A stretch of 64,000 bases of DNA from Halomonas litopenaei (GTDB taxonomy: Bacteria; Pseudomonadota; Gammaproteobacteria; Pseudomonadales; Halomonadaceae): the NCBI RefSeq assembly GCF_017303055.1, contig NZ_JAEKJT010000009.1, forward strand, positions 1 through 64,000, read 5' to 3'. Numbering within the stretch: the first letter of the stretch is position 1; every line of letters begins with the position of its first letter. Below the pieces are notes generated by a model. It ran no database searches, was not told the origin of the DNA, and saw only the letters and a list, made by a program, of their open reading frames with translations. The position numbers and the translations under genes are program-made. Shown here in pieces: positions 27,979-35,246 of this stretch.

Positions 27979-29073
27979 TTACTCCAGCCGGCCCTCCAGG
28001 GCATAGGCGGAGGGCTCGATAATGGGCCGGCGTCCCAGCATCTGGTCGACCAGCAGCCGCGTAGACGCCGGAGCCAGCACCAGGCCATTACGATAATGCC
28101 CGGCATTGACGTGCAGGTTGTCCCAGCCGGGGGCTCTGCCGATGAAGGGCACCCCATCGGGCGACCCCGGGCGCAGCCCCGCCCACTGGTGTTCTACCTC
28201 GCAGCTTGCCAGCGCAGGGATGATCCCGGTGGCAGACTGCCACAATGATTGCCGGGCCTGCTCATCGACTCCCTTGTCGAACCCGGCTTCCTCCAGCGTC
28301 GAGCCTGCCAGCACGCGACCATCACCCCGGGGAATCACGTAGCGCCCGTCCATCAACACCACCCGCTCCACCATGCCAGGCGGCGCCTTGAACAGCAGCA
28401 TCTGGCCCTTGACCGGCCGCACCGGCAGGCTGAGATCCGCCAGCTTGGCCAGCTGGGCGGACCATGCACCCGCACAGATCACTACCTGGTCAGCGCCGAC
28501 GTCTCCCTGGTCCGTGGCTACCGAGATGACGCGCTGGCCCTGCCGGTTGAGCCCTGTGACCGACGTCTGCTCGGCAAAGGTCACGCCAGGCATGCTTGAA
28601 AGCCTCGTCTTGAGCGAACGCATCAAGCGCGGGTTGCGAATACTGCCCAGCGTTGGCATCCACAGGGCGTCCTCGACATCCTGACGCACCTGAGGCTCCT
28701 TGGCGCGAATCACCTCCGCCCCTACCCGAGACAGCGGCTTGCCGACTCCCCTGGCCCACGCCAAGGCGCGTGTTTCATCTTCGACACGCAGGTAGAGAAG
28801 CCCCTTCTGACGGTATTCTGGATCTATCCCTGTCTCTTCGAGCAGGCGCAGCGACAGCTCGGGATAGGCGCCCTCGGACCAGCTCGCCAACTGGGAAACA
28901 GGGTCGCTATAGCGCCATGGGTAAAGCGGCGAGACGATCCCTCCTCCCGCCCAGGAGGCTTCTCTTCCACATTGCCCGCGGTCGATCACCGTGATGCTGT
29001 GGCCAGCATCTGCCAACTGCAGGGCCGTCATCAGCCCAATCACGCCACCGCCGATCACCACAAACTCGCTCAA
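27979..29073 (-). CDS. thiO: Glycine oxidase ThiO
   Basis: FAD-dependent oxidase that converts glycine to the imine (dehydroglycine) used for the thiazole ring of thiamine. The 364-residue protein begins with the dinucleotide-binding fold VVIGGGVIGLMTALQLADAG and the E/D-ending strand ITVIDRG, then REASWAGGGIVSPL, a signature of DAO-family glycine oxidases. The C-terminal GLRPGSPDGVPFIGRAP and NLHVNAGHYRNGLVLAP segments bind FAD. No TPP riboswitch was recognised upstream. The gene stands alone, next to but divergent from a fimT-like pilin gene; thiO beside minor pilins is frequent in Pseudomonas-like genomes. Confidence 0.92.
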   Translation of the reverse strand: MSEFVVIGGGVIGLMTALQLADAGHSITVIDRGQCGREASWAGGGIVSPLYPWRYSDPVSQLASWSEGAYPELSLRLLEETGIDPEYRQKGLLYLRVEDETRALAWARGVGKPLSRVGAEVIRAKEPQVRQDVEDALWMPTLGSIRNPRLMRSLKTRLSSMPGVTFAEQTSVTGLNRQGQRVISVATDQGDVGADQVVICAGAWSAQLAKLADLSLPVRPVKGQMLLFKAPPGMVERVVLMDGRYVIPRGDGRVLAGSTLEEAGFDKGVDEQARQSLWQSATGIIPALASCEVEHQWAGLRPGSPDGVPFIGRAPGWDNLHVNAGHYRNGLVLAPASTRLLVDQMLGRRPIIEPSAYALEGRLE

Positions 29074-29254
29074 AACACGCCTCCCACCTGTCTACCCCAC
29101 TATCGAGAACTACACTCGGAACAACACCAGCACGACCAGCACCGCTTCAACGCCATCATCACCTTTGTCGTCAGCCCCAGGGGCATGACGCCGGGCGCGA
29201 CGGAGGTCTGCCCGTTCATTTCGCCAGCATTGGCGGCAGCGAAGGGAGATTGCC

Positions 29255-29827
29255 ATGGACGACGACCGATCTGCTGCGCACCGTCCTTGCCCCCAAAGGC
29301 CTCAGTCGGGTGCGACCCTGCTGGAATTGCTGCTGGTCATCGCCATTATCGGCATGCTGAGCGCGGTGGCCGTGCCGGGCTATCGCGCGATGATCGCTCG
29401 CCAGCATATCGCCAGCGACGTTGCGCGGCTACAGGACGCCCTGGCGCTGACCCGCAGTACCGCGATTGTGCGTGCCTCCGAGGTCACCCTGTGTCCTAGT
29501 GCTGATGGCGTACACTGCGGTACTGACTGGACAGGAAAGCTGTTGATCAAGGCAGGAGCTCCGAACTGGGGTGGCGCCACACTGCGAGTGTTCCCTCCAA
29601 GCCTGCTGCCGCGCATTCGCTTTCGCGAGGACCACAAGCCCGTCAGGTTCTTGGCCAATGGACGGGCCAGCGGGCACAACGGGACCTTCGAGCTGTGCAC
29701 AAACGACCGGCGTCATGTGCGCCTGGTACTCAGCAATTTCGGCCGCCTGCGCAGCGAGACTCGCTCAACAACGACGCCCTGCCTCGAAGGCTGGGCTTTG
29801 TCCGAAAAGTCGACGAGTGAAGGTTAG
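29255..29827 (+). CDS. fimT: GspH/FimT family minor pseudopilin (first copy)
   Basis: A 190-residue minor pilin-like protein. An 18-residue basic leader ends in G19, followed by ATLLELLLVIAIIGMLSAVAVPG, the class III prepilin helix, with glutamate at +5 (E24). PilD should cleave after G19 and methylate A20. The C-terminal domain has the GspH/FimT pattern with cysteines in TLCPSADGVHCG. It would prime or cap type IV pili. It is alone on the plus strand, facing the minus-strand pilin operon. The last about ten codons (from 29798) lie inside a MITE-like element, so the native C terminus was probably replaced. Confidence 0.88.
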   Translation: MDDDRSAAHRPCPQRPQSGATLLELLLVIAIIGMLSAVAVPGYRAMIARQHIASDVARLQDALALTRSTAIVRASEVTLCPSADGVHCGTDWTGKLLIKAGAPNWGGATLRVFPPSLLPRIRFREDHKPVRFLANGRASGHNGTFELCTNDRRHVRLVLSNFGRLRSETRSTTTPCLEGWALSEKSTSEG

Positions 29828-29946
29828 ACAAGGCAAAAATCGGTGAGAAAGCGCAGTTTACGAGGTGTAAATGAGCATTTTGACCGGGCTGGCGTACCAG
29901 ACGATTTTTAACGCCGTATCACCAAGCGCAGGCACTTTTCGTACAA
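29798..29946. mobile_element. MITE-like palindromic element, 149 bp
   Basis: The segment is bounded by 13-bp inverted repeats with one mismatch: TTGTCCGAAAAGT at 29798-29810 and ACTTTTCGTACAA at 29934-29946. Inside, AAAAATCG (29835-29842) pairs with CGATTTTT (29902-29909), and a small GTTTAC/GTAAAT hairpin lies near the centre. It encodes no protein. Terminal inverted repeats plus internal symmetry and small size are typical of non-autonomous transposon derivatives or REP-like repeats. No target-site duplication was identified, and no second copy was seen in this window. Confidence 0.65.
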
Positions 29947-29949
29947 GCC

Positions 29950-30975
29950 CTAGGCGGATCGATCCAGCCACAGGGCACCATCGGCACTATCACCACCACC
30001 GAGCTCCGGCTCTACCCTCACGTTGTGATCGACAATCACAGTCCCCGCCGACACCAACGCCCCTTGCACCTCGAACGTCGCATTGTCCACATCACCGTGA
30101 ATGGAAATACCGTTCGCCCAGACGCTGCCGTCCAGGATAACGCCACCCTGACCATTCAGCGTGACCTGCCCCGTCGCCACCACATCACAGCCATAGCTGC
30201 CGGAAGGCAGCGTCATGGTCACCGCCCCATCCACGATCACCGCATCCAGGTCAGCGTGGGCGGACAGGTCCATGGTGCCGTCAAAGCCCCTGTCGCTATC
30301 GCACAGCACGGTGTGATTCTGATACGCACAGCCACTCGCATCAAACGGCACCCCCTCAAAGGCCGCGAACACTTCATCCATGTAGGGTCTCGGGTCGAGC
30401 GACGGAGCGGACTGCCCTGGCGACGGCGCAGTGTTCCAGCACATCTGCACATCGTTCGGACCATAGTTGACGAAGGGGCCCGCCGACACGGTGTCACAGC
30501 CATCCGGGAGCGCGGGAACGGGACTTGCGCCACCGTCCCCTTTCGATGCGGCAATAATGACACCGTGCAATGCCAGATGATGAGACCCATCCTCGACGTA
30601 GCCCACGACAAGACGAGCCGCACTTCCCTCATGATCGCAAGGGGACCACCGGTAGCCAACGCCAGGCTGATTCGGCAGGGTACCCGCCTCTCGCCAGGAG
30701 GGCCCCCACCCTCCTGCCATCACCTGCTGCTCCAACACCTGGCAGGTTTCCTCGGTGGCCGACAGGGTCATATCGAGATCTTGCATCACCTCGGCAGCGC
30801 CCCAGTCGGCGGCCATCTGTGCTTGAGCCATGGCTCGCATATTGCCGGCAAGACGTTCGTCGACCACGGAGGACTGGACCGCTGCCATGGCAATCACCGA
30901 GGCGATGGCCACCAGCGACAGCACCACCAGAAGCACCGCCCCACGCTGTCTGTCGCACCTCGAACATCTGTTCAT
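29950..30975 (-). CDS. pilX: PilX-like minor pilin with C-terminal beta-repeat domain
   Basis: A 341-residue protein. The leader ends QRG12 and the mature protein begins AVLLVVLSLVAIASVIAMAA, the PilX N-terminal domain. Position +5 is valine, not glutamate, as in the tip-type GspK/PilX class. The first about 150 residues include the SSVVDERLAGNMRAMAQAQM segment of PilX proteins. The C-terminal third (about 240-330) is a run of short beta repeats (VTMTLPSGSYGCDVV, VTLNGQGGVILDGSV, IHGDVDNATFEVQG), resembling a parallel beta-helix or bactofilin-like fold. It overlaps pilW by four bases and is the last gene of the operon; no pilY1 follows. Confidence 0.82.
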   Translation of the reverse strand: MNRCSRCDRQRGAVLLVVLSLVAIASVIAMAAVQSSVVDERLAGNMRAMAQAQMAADWGAAEVMQDLDMTLSATEETCQVLEQQVMAGGWGPSWREAGTLPNQPGVGYRWSPCDHEGSAARLVVGYVEDGSHHLALHGVIIAASKGDGGASPVPALPDGCDTVSAGPFVNYGPNDVQMCWNTAPSPGQSAPSLDPRPYMDEVFAAFEGVPFDASGCAYQNHTVLCDSDRGFDGTMDLSAHADLDAVIVDGAVTMTLPSGSYGCDVVATGQVTLNGQGGVILDGSVWANGISIHGDVDNATFEVQGALVSAGTVIVDHNVRVEPELGGGDSADGALWLDRSA

Positions 30976-31454
30976 GGCGAGCCCTCCAGCGACGCCATGG
31001 CGGTCTGGCGATTTACCACGTGCAACGACAAGGGCACGGGACTGTGAGGCAGGCTCAGCGTGATGCGATAGAGCCCCTCACCAAGCGACTCCAGCACGGG
31101 ATCCTGGTCACAGTGACCGCTATCGGCCAGGCCATCGACCAAGGGCTCACCACTCAGCGCATCGTGCAGGGTGCAGCCTTCGCCATCGAGCGAAGGCCGG
31201 AGCACGTAGCTGTCTACGTCAGCCGCCCCGCGCCGCACCGCGGCGGTCACGGTATCCAACGCATAGCTGATCACTGCCTGACGATCGGCGAGTCGCAAGA
31301 CCGTATTGGCGCTGACATTGGCCTCATGAAACAGGTTCCCCGCGGCAAGGATGACCAGGCTCCCCACCAGCATGGCCACCATCAGCTCGACCAGTGACAC
31401 GCCACGCTGCGCGCCCAGGCGGATAGCGACGTGCCCGCGCCCCAGCCCGCTCAT
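30972..31454 (-). CDS. pilW: Type IV pilus minor pilin PilW
   Basis: A 160-residue minor pilin: leader ending QRG18, then VSLVELMVAMLVGSLVILAAG with E23 at +5, followed by the PilW-type ANTVLRLADRQAVISYALDTV helix. It is shorter than P. aeruginosa PilW (about 270 residues), so part of the usual globular domain is missing. The ATG at 31454 overlaps the pilV stop by four bases (ATGA), which fixes the start; the frame opens 79 codons further upstream inside pilV. Confidence 0.83.
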   Translation of the reverse strand: MSGLGRGHVAIRLGAQRGVSLVELMVAMLVGSLVILAAGNLFHEANVSANTVLRLADRQAVISYALDTVTAAVRRGAADVDSYVLRPSLDGEGCTLHDALSGEPLVDGLADSGHCDQDPVLESLGEGLYRITLSLPHSPVPLSLHVVNRQTAMASLEGSP

Positions 31455-31870
31455 ATGTGATCCCTGACCGGCAACTTGACCCAGTACTCGAACACGCTGG
31501 GATCGGAGAAGCGTTCGTCCTGCCAGCGAATCGATATCTTGAAGGCGCAGTCTTCGGCAGGCTCGATCGACTGATCGGCGTCGGCAAGACCCGGTAGAAA
31601 GGGCGCCCAATGCAGGTGCCACTGATGTGAGCGAAGGCTTTGCGCAGCATCGGGAGGACACTCGCCGTCTAGCGCCGTCATGCTCGCCCACAGCAGCTCC
31701 CTGGCATCCTGGGCGGCCAGGTCGGCGAGAGACCGCTGAATGCTGGAGTGCGCCCCCTGGAGGCTGCGCAGCTGCAGCCCTGCAATACCCAGCAAGCCAA
31801 CTGACAGCAGCAGCAGGGCCACCAGTGCCTCAAGCAGGGAAAAGCCACGCTGCCTCGCTGGCGTGCTCAT
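31451..31870 (-). CDS. pilV: Type IV pilus minor pilin PilV
   Basis: A 139-residue minor pilin with leader MSTPARQRG and mature start FSLLEALVALLLLSVGLLGIAG (E14 at +5), then LQLRSLQGAHSSIQRSLADLAA, the characteristic PilV helix. The ATG at 31870 overlaps the upstream fimT-like stop by four bases. The globular domain has two cysteines (ECPP, EDCAF) that could form a disulphide. Confidence 0.85.
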   Translation of the reverse strand: MSTPARQRGFSLLEALVALLLLSVGLLGIAGLQLRSLQGAHSSIQRSLADLAAQDARELLWASMTALDGECPPDAAQSLRSHQWHLHWAPFLPGLADADQSIEPAEDCAFKISIRWQDERFSDPSVFEYWVKLPVRDHI

Positions 31871-32379
31871 ACGGCCCCCTCTCCCGCCCCCGAGCGTACG
31901 ATGCCGCTGGGCTCCACGCGGATCCAGCGGCGCTCGCCTGCAGGCGAGCTCAGCCACAGCCGGCATGGTGGCTCGAAATGACACTGGTCAAGCCGCCCCA
32001 TGAGGTCAAAGGTGACGTCACCGGCGGTCAGGGTCGTACCATCGGTACGTGAGCTTTGCTCGATCATCAGCGCTGGTTCGCCGTGACTGGCGGACACGGG
32101 ACAACCCTCAGCAGCGCTGTTGCCTGCCAGCACCTCCAGTCGCCAGTGACCGCTGCATTCCTGCACTCGTACTGTCACATTCTGACGGCGAGTCAGGGCC
32201 GTCGTCCGTGCCAGGGTCAAGGCGCCCACCAGCTGGTTGGCATCGGCGACCAGACGCTCATGCCGCAACCACTGGTGCAGATTGGGCACCGCCACCGTCG
32301 CCATCAGCGCGACCACCGCCAAGCCCAGGACCAGCTCCATCAAGGTCATCCCTCGCTGGCGGCGACTACCAGCACTCAT
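31867..32379 (-). CDS. GspH/FimT-FimU family minor pilin (second copy)
   Basis: A 170-residue minor pilin with leader MSAGSRRQRG and mature start MTLMELVLGLAVVALMATVAVPN (E15 at +5). The globular domain has the FimT/FimU pattern DANQLVGALTLARTTALTRRQNVTV and cysteine pairs. The ATG at 32379 lies inside the end of pilE and has GGGGAG about ten bases upstream; a GTG three codons earlier is possible. In position it corresponds to fimU of P. aeruginosa, ahead of pilV. Confidence 0.83.
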   Translation of the reverse strand: MSAGSRRQRGMTLMELVLGLAVVALMATVAVPNLHQWLRHERLVADANQLVGALTLARTTALTRRQNVTVRVQECSGHWRLEVLAGNSAAEGCPVSASHGEPALMIEQSSRTDGTTLTAGDVTFDLMGRLDQCHFEPPCRLWLSSPAGERRWIRVEPSGIVRSGAGEGAV

Positions 32380-32869
32380 TCGGTGCACGCTCCCCGGTCT
32401 GGTCCATGGTCAGGCTGTCGCATCCGCCCTTGACCGAGTGGGCATCCACCGCCCGGGCCTCAAGAAAGAAGCGACCCGGATAACGCTCCACGGTCAGCAG
32501 ATAGAAACCTGACGCCGAGGGCGTGGCCAGGCCATCGCAGGCGGGCGCATCATACGCCTGGTCACGGGTGTAGCAGCGCTCCAATGAAGAGGCCGCGGTC
32601 AACAGCAGCGCGCGGCCATCGGCGACCCGGCTCTCCCGCAGGTGTTCGGTGTACATCGGGTATGCCACCGATGCCAACAGGCCCAGGATGGCGACACACA
32701 GCAGCAATTCCAGCAGCGTAAAGCCCGCCTGGCCTCGCCGCCCCCCTGCTGCCGTCTGCCGTCCTGACGAAGGCCGGGAGCCAGCGCAACGGCGGCTACC
32801 TGCTGTGCGCCTTTGGCGATCCCCCACGCATGCACCACGCCTGGCTGGCGGCTGCAGTCTTACCATCAT
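32366..32869 (-). CDS. pilE: PilE-like type IV minor pilin
   Basis: A 167-residue minor pilin. The processing site is QAG49 followed by FTLLELLLCVAILGLLASVAYP (E54 at +5), then EHLRESRVADGRALLLTAASSLERCYT, typical of PilE minor pilins. Two C-terminal cysteines (GGCDSL, ECW) match the usual disulphide loop. The leader is unusually long at 49 arginine-rich residues, yet GGAGATGCCTG directly precedes the double ATG at 32869, supporting this start. First gene of the operon pilE-fimT/U-pilV-pilW-pilX, all with overlapping ends. Confidence 0.83.
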   Translation of the reverse strand: MMVRLQPPARRGACVGDRQRRTAGSRRCAGSRPSSGRQTAAGGRRGQAGFTLLELLLCVAILGLLASVAYPMYTEHLRESRVADGRALLLTAASSLERCYTRDQAYDAPACDGLATPSASGFYLLTVERYPGRFFLEARAVDAHSVKGGCDSLTMDQTGERAPNECW

Positions 32870-32998
32870 CAGGCATCTCCGGCTCGTTTTCGCCCCAAGT
32901 ATGTCCCAGAGGGACGGCCAAAGGCAGGCGCTGGATCAAGGATCTGTCACAGAGCAACGAATAGGCACAGAAATCTGGTCACCCTGAGCCTTGAATGC

Positions 32999-33025
32999 AA
33001 AAACGCCGCCCTGTGACAGGCGGCG
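32999..33025 (-). terminator. intrinsic terminator of ispH
   Basis: On the minus strand CGCCGCC and GGCGGCG (33004-33010 with 33019-33025) form a 7-bp GC stem with an 8-base loop, followed by five T residues. It lies about 80 bases past the ispH stop and shields the pilin operon. Confidence 0.85.
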
Positions 33026-33103
33026 CTTTCGTATCGGTGCTTTCTTATCGACGCATTCTTGTCGGCGTGAAGCTCAACGCTCGCAAGGGGTCTTGCTCGA
33101 AGA

Positions 33104-34057
33104 CTAGTCGCTGACGATAACCCGGTCACGCAGCTCTCGGGGCATCGAGAAGGTAATCGTTTCTTCACGTCCTGCCAGTTCCTCGGGCGCTTCGGCTCCC
33201 AGTTCGATCAGCCGGTCGATCACACCCTTGACCAGCACTTCGGGGGCACTGGCCCCGGCCGTAACGCCGACGGAAGTCACGCCGTCGACCCACGCCGGAT
33301 CAATTTGCTCGGCATTGTCGATAAGGTAGGCGGCGGTGCCCACACGTTCGGAAAGCTCCCGCAGTCGATTGGAATTGGAGCTGTTCGGGCTACCCACCAC
33401 CAACACCAGATCTGTTGCCGCGGCCAGTTCCCTCACCGCATCCTGACGATTCTGGGTGGCGTAGCAGATATCGTCCTTGCGCGGGCCTTGTATCTCGGGG
33501 AAGGTCGCACGCAAGGCGTCAATCACGCGAGCGGTGTCATCCATGGAGAGGGTCGTCTGGGTGACGAAGGCGAGCCGACTGGGATCCTTGACCTCCAGCC
33601 GAGCGACGTCATCCTCATCCTCCACCAGGTAGATCTGGCCACCATAGGAAACATCATAACGTCCCATGGTCCCTTCCACTTCAGGGTGGCCCTCGTGGCC
33701 GATCAAGATGCACTCTTGCCCACGGCGGGCATAGCGAAGCACCTCCATATGCACCTTGGTCACCAATGGGCAGGTGGCATCAAACACCTTCAACCCGCGC
33801 TGCTCGGCTTCCTCTTGCACCGCTCGCGATACACCGTGGGCGGAAAAGATCACGATGACATCATCGGGCACTTCATGCAGCTCTTCGACGAAGACCGCGC
33901 CGCGCTCACGCAGGCTATCGACCACAAAGCGGTTGTGGACCACTTCATGACGCACATAGATCGGCGGTCCGAACACATCCAGCGCGCTGTTGACGATATC
34001 GATGGCCCGGTCGACGCCGGCACAGAAGCCGCGGGGATTGGCCAACTTGATTTGCAT
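33104..34057 (-). CDS. ispH: 4-hydroxy-3-methylbut-2-enyl diphosphate reductase
   Basis: Last enzyme of the MEP pathway: reduces HMBPP to IPP and DMAPP with a 4Fe-4S cluster. The 317-residue protein has the conserved cluster cysteines in [24 protein letters not shown] and [11 protein letters not shown], plus the catalytic-loop [11 protein letters not shown]. The ATG at 34057 starts at the family N terminus [12 protein letters not shown]. It is the distal gene of the murJ/ribF-ileS-lspA-fkpB-ispH series, whose order is strongly conserved in Gammaproteobacteria. Confidence 0.97.
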   Translation of the reverse strand: MQIKLANPRGFCAGVDRAIDIVNSALDVFGPPIYVRHEVVHNRFVVDSLRERGAVFVEELHEVPDDVIVIFSAHGVSRAVQEEAEQRGLKVFDATCPLVTKVHMEVLRYARRGQECILIGHEGHPEVEGTMGRYDVSYGGQIYLVEDEDDVARLEVKDPSRLAFVTQTTLSMDDTARVIDALRATFPEIQGPRKDDICYATQNRQDAVRELAAATDLVLVVGSPNSSNSNRLRELSERVGTAAYLIDNAEQIDPAWVDGVTSVGVTAGASAPEVLVKGVIDRLIELGAEAPEELAGREETITFSMPRELRDRVIVSD

Positions 34058-34183
34058 GGTCTGCCTTGCCTTGGCGCCTTCTAGGCGTCTGATTGAGCGG
34101 TGGTTTAGCAAATGAATACACTGCTGGTGGATCAGGCTCTCACCCGCTGGGCCTCGCCTGACACACCCAGAGACGCAGGCCTG

Positions 34184-34630
34184 TCAGTGCGTCGTGGCGG
34201 GTTTGACGCCCAGTACCTCGACCTCAAAGGTCAGGGTGCGTCCTGCCAGCGGATGGTTGAAGTCCACTTCCACCATGTCTCCATCCAGCTCGGTGATGAC
34301 ACCGGGAAGCTCGTCACCGTTGACGTCGGCAAACGACATCACGGTGCCCACTTCGGGCTCATCGCCGTTGAACACATCGCGCTTCATGCGCTGAATATTC
34401 TGCGGATTGTGCTGGCCAAAGGCATGCTCGGGGCTGACCTCGAAGCTGCCGCTGTCGCCATCTGTCATGCCCTTCAGCGGTTGCTCGAAACCGGGTGGCA
34501 GGTTGCCGTCGCCCAGCTGAAAGGTAGCTGGACTCTTGTCGCGGGTGCTGTCCACCACGGTGCCATCTTCCAGCTTGAGGGTGAAGTGCAGAGTGACTTC
34601 CATGCCCTCGTCGATACGGTAGTCGCTCAT
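34184..34630 (-). CDS. fkpB: FKBP-type peptidyl-prolyl cis-trans isomerase (SlpA)
   Basis: A 148-residue cytoplasmic prolyl isomerase and chaperone. The FKBP core (MEVTLHFTLKLEDGTVVDST and LPPGFEQPLKGM) carries the inserted IF (chaperone) domain around residues 70-125 (PEHAFGQHNPQNIQRMKR, PGVITELDGDMVEVDFNHPLAG), as in SlpA/SlyD. There is no His-rich metal tail, which separates it from SlyD. It lies between lspA and ispH, the standard position of fkpB. Confidence 0.94.
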   Translation of the reverse strand: MSDYRIDEGMEVTLHFTLKLEDGTVVDSTRDKSPATFQLGDGNLPPGFEQPLKGMTDGDSGSFEVSPEHAFGQHNPQNIQRMKRDVFNGDEPEVGTVMSFADVNGDELPGVITELDGDMVEVDFNHPLAGRTLTFEVEVLGVKPATTH

Positions 34631-34653
34631 GGGATCTCCAAAAGAGTGACAGA

Positions 34654-34682
34654 CCGGCGGGGGTCGGTAACGCCCCCGCCGG
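34654..34682 (-). other. intercistronic stem-loop between lspA and fkpB
   Basis: A perfect 10-bp stem CCGGCGGGGG/CCCCCGCCGG with a 9-base loop sits in the 64-base gap between lspA and fkpB. It has no T tract, so partial termination or mRNA stabilisation is more likely than full termination. Confidence 0.5.
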
Positions 34683-34694
34683 CAAAGGAGGGGG

Positions 34695-35246
34695 TTAGCC
34701 GCGCCGGGCGCGTCGACGTTCGCCGAAGATGGACTCCCAGATCAGGCCGATGGCCCCCAGGGTAATACCGATATCGGCCACGTTGAAGGCCGGGTAGTAC
34801 CAGCCCGCCACATGGAACGACAGAAAGTCGACCACGTAGCCATGCACCAGCCGATCGTAAAGGTTGCCCAGGGCGCCCCCGATGATCAGCGCCAGGCAAG
34901 CTCCCAGCAGCTTTTCATCCTGGCGCAGCCGCTTCATCCAGATGGTCAGGCCGACGGTGGCCGCCACCGCAATGGCGGCAAACAGCCAGCGCTGCCAGCC
35001 TGGGTGGTCAGCCAGGAAGCTGAAGGCGGCACCAGTGTTGTGCAGCAACGTCAGGTTGAAGAACGGCAGCACTTCAACCGGCGTAGCGTAGCTCAGGGAC
35101 TGGCTCATCAGCGCCTTGGTTCCAAGGTCGAGCACGATCCAGACCAACGCCAGCCACCACCAGCGCAGCGGCTGCTTCATCGGTTGCACCTGAGAACTCA
35201 TCGCGTCCTTTGCCTCCTTGGCAGTCGACTCGGCCGAATCAGGCAT
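34695..35246 (-). CDS. lspA: Lipoprotein signal peptidase (signal peptidase II)
   Basis: Inner-membrane aspartyl protease that cleaves prolipoproteins such as BamD after lipidation. The 183-residue protein has four membrane helices and both catalytic aspartates, in [11 protein letters not shown] and [11 protein letters not shown]. The start is ambiguous: ATG 35246 overlaps ileS by eight bases and has GAGGT upstream, whereas ATG 35201 follows AAGGAGG and AAAGGA and would remove a hydrophilic 15-residue extension. Either way it is translationally linked to ileS. Confidence 0.95.
   Translation of the reverse strand: MPDSAESTAKEAKDAMSSQVQPMKQPLRWWWLALVWIVLDLGTKALMSQSLSYATPVEVLPFFNLTLLHNTGAAFSFLADHPGWQRWLFAAIAVAATVGLTIWMKRLRQDEKLLGACLALIIGGALGNLYDRLVHGYVVDFLSFHVAGWYYPAFNVADIGITLGAIGLIWESIFGERRRARRG

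Noticed and set aside
29074-29254. TPP riboswitch or leader peptide upstream of thiO
   Set aside because: No conserved TPP motifs were found. A short Val/Leu-rich frame exists on the minus strand but has no clear start, and thiO is not an amino acid operon.
32562-32838. Alternative frames over pilE
   Set aside because: They lack a prepilin helix, while the chosen frame has the full processing site and the +5 glutamate.
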